In this document: positions 33,801 to 41,534 of the stretch, piece by piece
Layout of the letters: every line of letters begins with the position of its first letter
Numbering within the stretch: the stretch's first letter is position 1
NCBI GenBank assembly: GCA_012861695.1
Contig: JAAOOA010000056.1
Coordinates: 4,313,760-4,377,759 of the forward strand
Length of the DNA: 64,000 bases
Direction of reading: 5' to 3'
Origin: Trematomus loennbergii
Lineage: Eukaryota > Chordata > Actinopteri > Perciformes > Nototheniidae
Position numbers and translations under genes: made by a program
Notes under the pieces: model-generated
The model's input: the letters and a program-made list of their open reading frames with translations, nothing else
Told to the model about the DNA's origin: nothing
Database searches by the model: none

Positions 33801-36800
33801 AGATACCGTGAATAGTAGTCTGAAATCACAAGGTAGTTGTGCTTGTTATGACATTCTGGCCACGGACTACATATGCTTCAAATAGGTAGTTATTTCCCTT
33901 GTAACTAACTGTAGCATTAAAGCGTCCCAGACACAACAGTTCACCTCCTGGGCTGTCTAATGGGATGTCAGCTGGTTTCAGTGTTTTTGGTGGAGTGAGT
34001 GTGTGAAATTCATCCTCACATAAACACTGACATCAGCTCCTGTGTCAATTTTAAATTCCATTGTAGTAGAATCCACCTGGAGCTGTACTGTCCACTGCTC
34101 TTTCTCCTCTGCACTGCACACTGAGCCTAAGAAATAATGGGTCTGCTCAGCCTGTACAGTCCCTGTGACCTCATTCACTGATCTATTGCTGTTTCGGCAC
34201 ACTCTGGCCCAATGTCCTATTTTATTGCACTTGTGGCATGTAGCTTTAGCTGCAGGACACCCTTCTTCCTTGCTATGCTGTGATTTCCCACATTTACCAC
34301 ATTCCCTTTCCCCCCATTTTCTGTCTTTTGACTTGCCTTGATGTTGTTGAGGTTTCCATTTGTTATTTTTTTCTTTGAATCTCACCTCCTGTACTGATCC
34401 CACTGTGTCTTCCTGCAGACTCACTTGTTCTGCGACCTCCTCTGACTGCCTGACGGTCCGTATCGTCAGTGCTAGTGTTAGGTCCGCAGTTCTCATCTCG
34501 GCTTGCGCCAAACTCACAGTGTTCTGATAGATCATACAGGGCTCGGATGAAACCCTCTGCCTTCTCCCCTGGCCGCTGGACACGCTGGTGGAAACATGCC
34601 CTCTCGTGGATAACGTTCCTCCTCGGGAAAAAGTACTCGTTGAACTTTCCCACCACAACGGCAAAGTCATCGCCGTCATCTTCTTCGGCAAAAGTGAACG
34701 ACTTGAATATGTTTTCTGCCTCGTTGCCCATGGCATAAATCAGGCAGCTCACCTGCACTCTCCCGTCATCTTTGTCGAGTTTAGTAGCGAGTCTGTACCG
34801 CTCAAAGCGTTGCTTCCATTCTGGCCATTCAGTCGGCTTATCAAAAGAAAAGTTCGCTGGGGATTAAACTTCGCCATTCCGCCATCTATATTCCTTTACT
34901 TTGTCTTGTTTATTTCCTGTGACTCACCGGTCACTTCTGACACCATGTAGAATGATCGAGGGTCGAGTATCTTTCACGACTCAGGTTTATTGTACAGTAA
35001 GTCAAGACATTACAGTAAGCAGCAACATGACAACTCGCGGGCTTACTCCGAAGTAAAGCAGTACTTCGCATGCCATAAAGCATGTCGCAACACTGCCGTA
35101 ACAGCCCCAACTCAGTATGCATTGTATGCATATGTGACAATTACTGGGAGTCCCAGCAGCTTCTACTGAAGCCTTCCCCAACTCCGGGGACTTCCGGCCG
35201 GGGACTTCGGGTGGCAGTATACGCCGTGAAGTTGTTTGCGGCCTGCCAGTAAACCCAAAGCAGAAGAAGAAGAAGTGACGTCAGCGGCTTCATTTGCCTA
35301 ATCCTTCCCCAGGAACTTATTCCGGTGTGAACGCGATCTGTACTTAGTTCATGAGAACTAAAGAGTTCTCATGAACTAAGTTCTGATGAACCTTTGTGGG
35401 AAAAGTACTGCGGTGTGAATGCGCCTAATGACACATTAATAGTTTATTACATTTTAAGAAGCCCTGAGACACAGTTTCTTGAAAAAAACGGGGGGAAAAG
35501 CCCGGGGCTTAACAGGTTAAACCACACCCTCAACCTTGTTCTGGGATAAGATATGATATCATAAGTCTTTTTTTTCTGCCACTTTAGATTAAGTCCCATA
35601 TAGTGGTGCAGGAATGAATCCTAAATTAGTTCGCATTTAAGAGTTTGCTTTGTCTTAAAGCTAATGTTTTTTTGATTTTGTTTGTGGTTAGAAACCTGAA
35701 ATAAGGTCTGTTGTTAACACAAGTTGAAGATACTTTTACGTTTTGTTTACGACAAAATACATCAGTAAATAACTCACTGGTAGACGTCTGAAGCTTATAT
35801 ATGTTATTAAAAAGGCGGTTGCTAAGTAAGGGATAATGTGCAGCGACGCGGTCATTATGGGTAAAAGAACACCGACAGGCAGATCAGGAGCCCGACGCGA
35901 AGCGGAGGGATCTAGATCGGCATGAAGGTGTTCTTTTACCCATAATGACCAAGTCGCTGCACATTATCCCGCTTATTACATGGCCACATTCTCAACAAAG
36001 TTATGATATGACTCCCAATATTAATTGAAATGCTTTTATTGTTTTAGAAAATGTTTTTAATGATTAAAAACATAGTTGTAACTGATTTAAAATGACATTC
36101 ATCCGCTACGAAAAATAGTCCGTTGTTGATGTTTGAACTAGGCTGTTGCAACGGCAGGAACTGCTTCGATAGCGTTTTTGAGGAGCTTTTTGATTACAGA
36201 TTTGAAAACATCGTTGCTTGCTTTAAAAGTAGCACAATTCATTATGTCAAACCTTGGAAAGTATCTAGATATCCCTGCCCTAATGCAAAAGTAACTGGCA
36301 ACTGAATATGTGTCGCCGTTTGATGTCTATGTCTGGACCGCTGCGTAAAAAGGAGGGTTTCTGTCCGTTAATTCTCCGCTGTTTCCTTGTCGCTCTTGTC
36401 TTGTCAGTTCGAAAAGCAAACTGCATGCAGTTTGCTTTTCTGCCAAACTGTATACAGTTCAATCGACCGGACTTCTTTCTGCAGATTTGAGCGTCCTTAA
36501 CAACGGTCATAAATCCTTGACAGCGGTCTGTCTGTTCTGGATTAACAACGTGTCACGTGTTCTGAATTGACCAATCAGAATCGAGTATTCAACTAAACCA
36601 TGTAATAATAAGTGGTTAAAAAGCTGACCATAAACCACCTTAATCCACCTCTTTTTCTCCTCTTGCAGGACACGCTTACTGCTGCTGAATACTTTTGAAC
36701 TGGCAGAGGACAGCATGAGCTTTGACCAGGTCTTTGACTGGATTGAGAAGCTGAACGCAACATATCCAATGCAGTTTGCTGAAATCGCCAACCAACTGGA

Positions 36801-39384
36801 ACCCTGTAACCTGGAGAGTGAACTAGACACTGTATGTTCCTCATCATTTCAATATGTATAATTATTTACATGATGACAATACGATTGGTTCACATGATCT
36901 AGTACCCATATTATAAACTCATATTTCAGTGATTTAAAGATTCCAGGGGCAAAAACACAAAAGGATTGTGTTGCCCTTGTGGTCGCTAAATCTGCAAAAC
37001 TGAGAAACAAAGCTAGTTTAATTCTAGCTAGCTGCGCTGCCACACATAATGTGTCAGTGCTTAATAATTTCACAAATGGATTATTGAATAACTGATTATT
37101 TTACAACAAGTAAATTGCAACCAGCTTTGCTGTTTTTTTTTTAACTGCTTATATCATTTTTATGGTCAACATATTTTGTCACTCTGACTTTGATATGAAG
37201 CAGACAGTGGTTGCAAGTGTAAGAAGTGCTATGAGCGATCCAATGTCTTTGTATTGGCGAGTAAAAAAAAATAAAGGTCTTCCGTGGTAAGGAACAAATC
37301 TTAACAATATATTTTATGGAAAAGGCATTTCATCCATCCACTAGCGATAATATTTTGTAGCAATCTGAAATAAGAAACTAAGAGCCATGTAGTACTGTAC
37401 TTTGCAGTTGAGACATTGCAACAAGATAAGGTAAATACAGTAGCACCTTTTACCAGACCGGTATGTTATACAGCCAAAAATCTGATGTGTTTCGACTGAT
37501 GACTGCTTACTCTCCCTCAAGACCTGTTCTTCCATCCTAGTAATAAACACTCGTTCTCCCACTTTCCTTTGTTCCAGGCAGTGGAGGGGACAGGGCTGGC
37601 CTTCATTGTGTACAGTGAGGCCATTAAGAACATGCCGTTACCCCAGCTGTGGTCAGTGCTGTACTTCTTCATGCTGCTGCTTTTGGGGATGGGCAGCATG
37701 TTGGGCAACGTCACCGCCATCATCACCCCGCTGCGAGACTTCAAGGCCCTGTCTCACCTGAGCGACGAGCTGCTCAACGGTAAGATCCAGGCCAATGGGA
37801 CAGGTGGAAGACTTTCATAAAGTCCCAATAAGCTGTTTCCAGGGATGCAAACTTGTCACCTTTCGGCGAAATTCGCCGTTTTGATTCCAAAATAGGTCGT
37901 TTGTGTGATTCATGTAGATCTGCAATAAAAATATTTTTGGGGTATGGGGGGGGTCTGGGACCCGGAGTAATCTGCGGCCGCGAGCTGTTATGTGCCATCA
38001 TGACACGCATGGTGTTCTTTTTTTATATATTATAATGAAGCGCGAGCACAAGTCTTCCTGCCTGTCAGCTCTGCTCATGGATGTATATAAGGCTCTGCTG
38101 CTCCGGGATGAGGGTCTAGCTTCAGCAGCTACATTACCTACGGTGCGTTCGTTAATATTAACTGTGCGGTCCAGAGTCACTGTGGCACAGACTGGACCGT
38201 TGGTTAGAACGGGATGTTCGGAGCAGCAGAGCGTGATGTGCACTGAAAAGTGTTTCTGTCCCAATATTATTTAATGAATCGTTGAGCTAGCTAACTAGCA
38301 TACATGCACTCAGGTCTTGTACTTGAGTAAAAGTAGAAGTACTCAGATCTTGTTCTTGAGTAAAAGTTGAAGTACTCAGGTCTTGTACTTGAGTACAAGT
38401 AGAAGTACTCAGATCTTGTTCTTGAGTAAAAGTAGAAGTACCAGATGTAGGAATACTCTGTTACAGTAAAAGTCCTGCATTCAAATGTTCCTCAAGTAAA
38501 AGTAGAAAAGTATTATCATCAAAATATAGTTAAAGTAGCAACAACAAAAGTAGTCATTGTGCAGATTGGTCCATTTCAGAAAATATATATGATATGTTTT
38601 ATAATGATTGATCATGAAAGTGTTCTCAAAGCTGGTAAAGGTGCAGCTAGTTTGAATGACTTTGTATACTGCGGGGTAGCTTGTGAATTTACTCCAGGTG
38701 GAACTAAAGTCTGATTTAACACTTGATTATATTTCACATCATTCATCCACATCTGTGAAGTAACTAAAGGTATTAAATACATGTAGTGGAGTAGAAGTAC
38801 ACCATTTACCTCTGAACTGTAGAGGAGAAGAAGAACAAAGTAGCAAAACATTGAAATACTTAAATAAAGTACAAGTATCTCAAAATTGTACCCAAGTATA
38901 GTACTTGAGTTTATGAACTTAGTTACTTTACACCACTGGCTATAAAGATAGAAAGACAGCCTTGCACAGAGGCATGAAAATACATTTTCAAATGCTCAAC
39001 AGTCCTGCCAAAATTATAAACTGACTGCTACACAATTAAATAAATGCTTAAATATATTTCTATTAGATGTGACTCTTTGGCGTTTCTGTTATTATTAACT
39101 GCTGCTTTAGTTGTTCTGACTGCTAAAATCCTCTGTTATTCCTCATTTTAAAGCCGATATTCCGTGGGGTCGGGGGGCTCGGATCCTTGTCACCTTTTCA
39201 TACCTGATGAGTTTGCATCCCTGTGTTTCATTATTGGTGCTTTTCAGTGCTCAGATCTTGTTACTTTAATTTAATTTAATTCTAGTAATAATGTTAGGTG
39301 CAAAACCGCTGAGAGATGAACAGTGTAAGCTAATAGATATTAATGGCTGTGATTGCCCAGAATGCAAGCGCAATTCCCATTCCC

Positions 39385-39434
<50 letters not shown>

Positions 39435-41534
39435 TACAGTATATATATATTATATCATATGTAGATGAATCTGTATGTGGCCTGAGAGGTAACACCCAGG
39501 GCAAAGCACACGCTCATTAAACTTATTGAGTGCAGTGATAACAACAATCTCATCTTAAGTGTTGATATGCTTGTCTGAGTTGCCTTACTCATGTAGGTAT
39601 TTCAACTCTCCTTTTTCAGGGCATTTCGGGCACACTATTAAAACAAATGATGACAGATCCTGAACAATGTGAAACAATTACAGAGGAATATACCTAGCTC
39701 TCATCTCAGTCTCCTGTTACATCAATTCCTATAGTGTCCAAGACATGTCTTCTGCATTATGGTATGTGTTGCTATGCAGCAAATGTTACATTTGAAATGA
39801 TTAAGCATCAGCGCTGTGTTTTTCTTCAGGTTTGGTGTGGTGTTTTGTATGCTGCTCGGCCTGGGCTTCACCACCACATCAGGGAATTACTGGTTCACCA
39901 TGTTTAACGACTATGGAGCCAATTTCTCCCTGCTCTTCATCGTCCTCATCGAGGTCATAGCTGTCAGTTACATATATGGCATTAAAAGGTTTGTGTATTT
40001 GTGTGTGGTAGTGCTTTCAATTGTGTATGCCTTCAAGTCAGCTTTTGTTAAGGCTCAACTTGATTTAAAACGTTATCTTCTCATTTAGGTTTGAGAAAGA
40101 CATAGAAGACATGATAGGTCATCGTCCCAACTGGTACTGGAAGATCATGTGGGCAGGAGTCAGTCCCGTTGTTCTTATCACTCTCTTCGTCGTCTACATT
40201 GTCAACTACATCAGAGGAGGGACGCCCACCTACCAAGCATGGAACAAAGAGCTGGTGAGGCACATGCATCCTTTCTCATCATTTATGAAAGGTTGCTGTT
40301 CGGTAGGGACTTCTTGGTTAGAAAAAGAAAGAAAGGTATCCACTAGTGGTGTAACGATTTGGAATCTGGTCATTAGAATCAGAAGCGGGCTAGATGATTC
40401 TCGCTGATTCAGCATTTATTCTCTCTGTCTGCACCCTGCATAATACGAAGGAAAAACATCAAACACAGCGAAACAACTTGGACAGCTGTTACCTACTTTG
40501 TATTAATTTATTTGTGTTTTTTGTGTCAAACTGTTTGTTCCCAGGTCAAATATATAGACACCCATCCAATATCAATATCAAATCCCATCCAAGCCAACTT
40601 TGACAATATATAAAAATCTTTAATCTCCATGTATAAGAATTTGTATTTTCTTAATACACAGCTATATGACCTGAAATTAAACATATTTTTCAAATCTTAC
40701 TTTCGATTTCTAATAGAAACACAGCAATTATATTTGAATTAAAACATTTCCATTTTTAAGTAATGAGGTGTTTTGAGGGCGACTGTGGCTGCGAAGGAGT
40801 GCGATCGTCTTTCAACCAGAAGGTTGTGGGCTCGATTCCAGCCTGTGCAGGCAACATGTCCGATGTGGTGTGTGGCAATGGTGTGTGAATGTTAGTTCCT
40901 AGAGCAAGGTACACTGCTCTGTATGAATGGGTGTGAATGGGTGAATGACAGCAATGCTTTTAGGGGTCGAAATTACTTGACAAGGCTCTAATAAGTGATT
41001 CCTCCAAAATTAAGCAATTTTCCAGAGAGAATAAGGTGATTTCAATTTTTTTGTCAATTGTAGTCATTTTGAAATTGTTCGGAAATGTGTCCCCAAAAGG
41101 AATTCTATCAGTTTCGAAAAAATTAACTTCATTTTTTAAACATGAAAGGGATTCAAAAAAAGTTTGTAATTTTTCATAGAATCGTTTTTCAGAAATAAGG
41201 TTGTCTCATCAAACTGCCTCAGCTTGATAATGATTGTTTGATGTTCTGCTAAAATTCCTGAGTAATGCTTAACATCTGAAGACAAGTGTTAAACGTTACT
41301 GTTATTTTTCAGGGTAAATCGGTGGCGACGGACTATCCTGTCTTTGGTCAAGTGTTCATCGGCCTGCTAATGGTGTCGTCCGTCAGCTGTGTTCCCCTCA
41401 CAGCTCTGTATGTGTTCTGCAGAAAGAGGAAACGAGCAAACCATCCCAAGAGGTGCCGTCAGCACAGCATCTACTTAACCTCCAGCACCACCTTCCTTCC
41501 TTTCCTAGACACTAAATCTCTGTCCTTCAGCTGA
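18740..41534 (+). CDS. slc6a20: Sodium/imino-acid transporter SLC6A20 (SIT1-like), 11 exons, three single-base frame breaks
   Basis: SLC6A20 carries proline and other imino acids with Na+ and Cl- across epithelial apical membranes. Coding exons: 18740-18862, 25128-25267, 27233-27324, 27452-27679, 28399-28509, 30802-31043, 36669-36831, 37578-37779, 39830-39988, 40089-40254, 41313-41534. All introns are GT-AG and the count equals the human gene. All 12 membrane segments are present. The sequence follows human SLC6A20 (for example [16 protein letters not shown] and NLESELDTA) more closely than SLC6A19 or SLC6A18. Frame breaks: one base short in exon 1 (near 18820), at the start of exon 2 (25128-25131) and in exon 9 (between 39839 and 39840). 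A TM1 Gly codon also reads GAC (18812-18814). As written, the product would be cut short. It may be a young pseudogene, or the sequence may carry deletion errors; eight exons are clean. Introns are packed with mobile elements. Confidence 0.88.
18940..19211 (+). mobile_element. 5'-truncated L2-type LINE tail
   Basis: Encodes [18 protein letters not shown] and a stop, the C-terminal end of L2/CR1-like LINE ORF2 (compare GLKTHLFKRAFA at 56000). A 3' UTR follows and ends in (GGATT)n, the terminal microsatellite. It sits in intron 1 about 80 bases after the exon 1 donor. Confidence 0.75.
19434..20936. mobile_element. hAT element, non-autonomous
   Basis: Termini CAGGGCCGGCCC and GGGCCGGCTCTG are hAT-type. 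The flanks AGTATTAC (19426-19433) and AGTATTAG (20937-20944) form an 8-bp target duplication with one change. It is 1503 bp with no recognisable transposase. It is inserted into an AAGTACTT-rich repeat in intron 1. Confidence 0.85.
20783..20850 (+). repeat. Short tandem duplication inside the hAT element
   Basis: ACGGTGTACTGAGATAAAA occurs twice in a row, followed by an A run; the second copy has a longer poly-A. Confidence 0.7.
20937..21702. repeat. AAGTAC-rich dispersed repeat
   Basis: Motifs such as GTGGAGTAAAAGTAC and AAGTACAAGTATCTC match copies at 22350-22572, 38310-38937 and 43925-44105. The hAT at 19434 splits it from its left part (19379-19433). Non-coding. Confidence 0.65.
21707..22025 (-). 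mobile_element. TTAA-target MITE, complete copy
   Basis: TIRs AGGTAGGGTAGGTAAGTTTG at both ends, flanked by TTAA (21703-21706, 22026-22029). The interior is the reverse complement of the 22577 copy. TTAA targets are used by piggyBac and Kolobok transposases; which one mobilised this is unknown. Confidence 0.88.
22030..22572. other. Intron 1 spacer between two MITEs
   Basis: The first 300 bases show nothing recognisable. From 22350 an AAGTAC-type repeat fragment is present (ACTCAGTGGTGGAATGTAAT onward). Confidence 0.4.
22577..22957 (+). mobile_element. TTAA-target MITE, complete copy
   Basis: 381 bp with about 40-bp perfect TIRs starting AGGTAGGGTAGGTAAGTTTG, flanked by TTAA at 22573-22576 and 22958-22961. 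The best-preserved of four copies. A CTATAAGGAAGTGG motif and GCGCGTTCGTGTG lie inside; no protein. Confidence 0.9.
22962..23436. other. Intron 1 sequence
   Basis: AAGTAC-type repeat remnants to about 23190, then sequence without recognisable features. Confidence 0.35.
23437..23901 (+). mobile_element. Short hAT element with 8-bp target duplication
   Basis: CTTTGCAT flanks both sides (23429-23436, 23902-23909). Ends are TAGAGATTTCCCGATC and GATCGGGACATCCCTA, with subterminal GATCGG repeats typical of hAT binding sites. It retains a transposase fragment and is an internal-deletion derivative. Confidence 0.9.
23636..23760 (+). pseudogene. hAT transposase fragment
   Basis: Encodes [18 protein letters not shown] then [19 protein letters not shown], the stretch just after the BED finger in hAT/ZBED-type transposases. 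Only about 42 codons survive; no catalytic region. Confidence 0.8.
23998..24452 (-). repeat. Dispersed MITE-like element, reverse copy
   Basis: The reverse complement follows 11775-12268 (CTGATTGGTTAGCTGG, CGTGTTGGAGCGCTA, TTTACACGCTTTAATGTTC blocks), ending near a CCCAAATAGTATAATAGGGC terminus. Confidence 0.55.
24453..25127. other. End of intron 1
   Basis: A 116-codon open frame (24608-24958) shows no family, signal or splice logic and is probably chance. A pyrimidine tract and CAG at 25125-25127 form the acceptor. Confidence 0.35.
25128..25267 (+). CDS. slc6a20: slc6a20 exon 2 (TM2), one base short at its start
   Basis: Encodes [20 protein letters not shown] (TM2) then [19 protein letters not shown]. 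After the CAG acceptor there are four Gs before TTC; the exon 1 phase requires five bases there. The exon ends in phase 1 with GTAAGT. Confidence 0.85.
25457..26246. mobile_element. Harbinger-like MITE, 790 bp
   Basis: Perfect 28-bp TIRs begin TGCTGCGTTCACACCGGACG, flanked by TAA on both sides, the 3-bp TWA target usual for PIF/Harbinger. The interior is shared, reversed, with 14.74-15.06 kb. GCGATGCGA-like repeats sit near the ends. No transposase. It is in intron 2. Confidence 0.8.
26247..27232. other. Rest of intron 2
   Basis: A G9-10 run near 26441; otherwise no recognised repeat. The 76-codon frame at 26942-27172 shows no homology known to me. Confidence 0.35.
27233..27324 (+). CDS. slc6a20: slc6a20 exon 3 (TM3)
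   Basis: Encodes [20 protein letters not shown] and [10 protein letters not shown], the highly conserved TM3 YYNVINAW signature. Acceptor TTTAG, donor GTGAGG, phase 1 to phase 0. Confidence 0.93.
27452..27679 (+). CDS. slc6a20: slc6a20 exon 4 (extracellular loop 2, TM4)
   Basis: Encodes [20 protein letters not shown] with the loop-2 disulfide cysteines, potential N-glycosylation sites NRT and NIS, then [15 protein letters not shown] and TM4 ([16 protein letters not shown]). Ends KSTGK with donor GTGAGA. Intact. Confidence 0.94.
27680..28398. other. Intron 4
   Basis: AT-rich; a short ATG/GAT triplet run near 28292-28306. Nothing else recognised. Confidence 0.4.
28399..28509 (+). CDS. slc6a20: slc6a20 exon 5 (TM5)
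   Basis: Encodes [20 protein letters not shown] and [16 protein letters not shown]; clean acceptor and GTAAGG donor, phase 0 both sides. Confidence 0.93.
28520..29720 (+). mobile_element. Decayed Ty3/gypsy fragment in intron 5
   Basis: 28520-29000 is pyrimidine-rich with the CCTGCCTGCC / GCCTCTGACCTGCC style of fish gypsy LTR ends. It is followed by a leader and, from 29325, integrase remnants. No intact LTR pair found. Confidence 0.5.
29325..29700 (+). pseudogene. Gypsy integrase remnant
   Basis: One frame reads [20 protein letters not shown], then, after breaks, SGFHPKSN and [11 protein letters not shown] in other frames. These match the order of the gypsy integrase core (SNGxTxILTVVDRFSK ... 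GFHPQSNGQ ... LRC). Several stops and frame changes; long dead. Confidence 0.7.
29721..30801. other. Rest of intron 5
   Basis: AT-rich. The minus strand 30653-30411 ends CTTTCAATAAAAAAA, which looks like a polyadenylated end, so it may be a short retrocopy; its 75-codon frame is unrecognised. A GT-rich tract near 30733-30760 precedes the exon 6 acceptor. Confidence 0.35.
30802..31043 (+). CDS. slc6a20: slc6a20 exon 6 (TM6 and TM7)
   Basis: Encodes [20 protein letters not shown], continuing [14 protein letters not shown] (TM6, including the unwound sodium-site segment), then [20 protein letters not shown] (TM7) and [13 protein letters not shown]. Ends phase 2 with GTGTGT. Confidence 0.95.
31340..32196 (+). 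repeat. Left member of a 4-kb-apart inverted pair
   Basis: From TTATTACATGGCTTAG to GCTGCACATTATCCC; reads in reverse at 35824-36608. It contains TTATTACATGG/CCATGTAATAAG inverted ends (31346, 31940) and a terminal hairpin built on GGGATAATGTGCAGCGAC (31960-32092). Probably a non-autonomous DNA element. Confidence 0.75.
31993..32196 (+). repeat. 102-base tandem duplication in the hairpin arm
   Basis: CACCTTCATGCAGATCTAGA to GCACATTATCCCT is present twice without a gap (31993-32094, 32095-32196), essentially identical, so recent. The partner copy near 35.85 kb has a single unit. Confidence 0.88.
32344..32536 (-). repeat. 3' LTR of gypsy element 1
   Basis: 193 bp, plus-strand TGTAGAATGATCGAGGGTCG to TGCATATGTGACA. 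A polypurine tract (minus strand AAAAAGGGGAGA, 32537-32552) abuts it. Confidence 0.92.
32966..33829 (-). pseudogene. Gypsy integrase C-terminal part
   Basis: Open for 287 codons. [10 protein letters not shown] opens the remnant; [11 protein letters not shown] carries the second catalytic Asp and GNGHAERAV the Glu. Then come [10 protein letters not shown] and a GDTVYTK module common to gypsy integrase C-termini. The first catalytic Asp lies in the deleted part, so the enzyme is incomplete. Confidence 0.88.
33830..34758 (-). pseudogene. Gypsy gag, nucleocapsid and protease, frameshifted
   Basis: From 34758 the minus strand encodes a gag segment ([35 protein letters not shown]). Another frame then continues through a knuckle [14 protein letters not shown] and a protease DTGADVSVY. 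After 33990 the protease tail is out of frame and runs directly into integrase at about 33830. Two or more frame changes. Confidence 0.82.
34931..34945 (-). promoter_or_regulatory. tRNA primer binding site of gypsy element 1
   Basis: Minus strand TGGTGTCAGAAGTGA begins directly at the 5' LTR edge, the canonical position and TGG start of a PBS. The priming tRNA was not assigned. Confidence 0.75.
34946..35139 (-). repeat. 5' LTR of gypsy element 1
   Basis: 194 bp; differs from the 3' LTR by an extra A near 34999-35017 and CC for TT near 35106. Confidence 0.92.
35145..35823. other. Intron 6 spacer with MITE fragment
   Basis: 35150-35436 carries Harbinger-like MITE features (CTTCCCCAACTCCGGGGACT, CATGAGAACT palindrome at 35349-35382, terminus GTGTGAATGCGCC). 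The remainder is AT-rich without features. Confidence 0.4.
35824..36608 (-). repeat. Right member of the inverted pair
   Basis: Reverse complement of 31340-32196 with scattered differences (single hairpin unit; CATGCAGTTTGCTTTT expanded near 36422). The pair brackets the gypsy element and 3.6 kb of DNA. Confidence 0.75.
36669..36831 (+). CDS. slc6a20: slc6a20 exon 7 (extracellular loop 4)
   Basis: Encodes [20 protein letters not shown] and [19 protein letters not shown], matching the human loop-4 NCSLESELDT stretch. The potential glycosylation site NAT lies before it. Clean splice sites. Confidence 0.93.
36832..37577. other. Intron 7
   Basis: AT-rich, no repeat recognised; ends with TTTGTTCCAG acceptor. 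Confidence 0.4.
37578..37779 (+). CDS. slc6a20: slc6a20 exon 8 (loop 4b and TM8)
   Basis: Encodes [19 protein letters not shown] and [20 protein letters not shown], continuing NVTAIITPL and [10 protein letters not shown]. Phase 0 to phase 1 with GTAAGA. Intact and very close to the human order. Confidence 0.95.
37840..39223. mobile_element. hAT-like element in intron 8
   Basis: Ends CAGGGATGCAAACTTGTCAC and GAGTTTGCATCCCTG are inverted; the flanks share TGTTTC. Inside, an AAGTAC repeat (38310-38937) is nested. The 94-codon frame near 38000 is unrecognised. No transposase. Confidence 0.65.
38310..38937. repeat. AAGTAC-rich repeat nested in the hAT-like element
   Basis: Starts with tandem ACTCAGGTCTTGTACTTGAG units (about 40 bases, near 38308-38440), then matches 20970-21330 almost base for base (for example CAAAGCTGGTAAAGGTGCAG). 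Confidence 0.7.
39385..39460. repeat. (TA)n microsatellite
   Basis: Uninterrupted TA run of about 25 units followed by imperfect TA. In intron 8. Confidence 0.9.
39830..39988 (+). CDS. slc6a20: slc6a20 exon 9 (TM9 and TM10), one base short
   Basis: The first three codons complete GLV in the phase set by exon 8; after TG at 39838-39839 the frame that gives [17 protein letters not shown] starts one base early. The rest reads [20 protein letters not shown] and [11 protein letters not shown], as in SLC6A20. Ends phase 2. Confidence 0.87.
40089..40254 (+). CDS. slc6a20: slc6a20 exon 10 (TM11)
   Basis: Encodes [20 protein letters not shown] and [20 protein letters not shown], then [12 protein letters not shown]. 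The WYWKVMWAGVSP signature favours SLC6A20 over SLC6A19. Intact. Confidence 0.94.
40777..40970 (+). mobile_element. tRNA-derived SINE
   Basis: GGGCGACTGTGGCTGCGAAG resembles an A box and GGTTGTGGGCTCGATTCC a B box. Then follow GTGTGTGAATGTTAG and GGGTGTGAATGGGTGAATG, the body typical of a widespread teleost SINE. No foldable functional tRNA. Confidence 0.6.
40971..41312. other. End of intron 10
   Basis: AT-rich, T runs; TTTTTCAG acceptor at 41305-41312. Confidence 0.4.
41313..41534 (+). CDS. slc6a20: slc6a20 exon 11 (TM12, C-terminus)
   Basis: Encodes [20 protein letters not shown] and [20 protein letters not shown], then a basic and Ser/Thr-rich tail to TGA at 41532. The KxxATDYPxF start matches human TKDYPAY. 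The tail is longer than in human. Confidence 0.92.
   Translation, partial: GKSVATDYPVFGQVFIGLLMVSSVSCVPLTALYVFCRKRKRANHPKRCRQHSIYLTSSTTFLPFLDTKSLSFS

Larger units (their letters stand above)
32344..35139 (-). mobile_element. Young Ty3/gypsy element with pol deletion
   Basis: LTRs 32344-32536 and 34946-35139 begin TG and end CA and differ at only about two bases plus one indel. ATTAC flanks both sides (32339-32343, 35140-35144). The minus strand carries PBS, gag, zinc knuckle and protease, then jumps to integrase: RT, RNase H and the integrase N-terminal half are absent. A non-autonomous, recently moved copy in slc6a20 intron 6. Confidence 0.92.

Noticed and set aside
40777..40860. Possible tRNA gene
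   Set aside because: Only A- and B-box-like motifs remain and SINE body follows; no cloverleaf.
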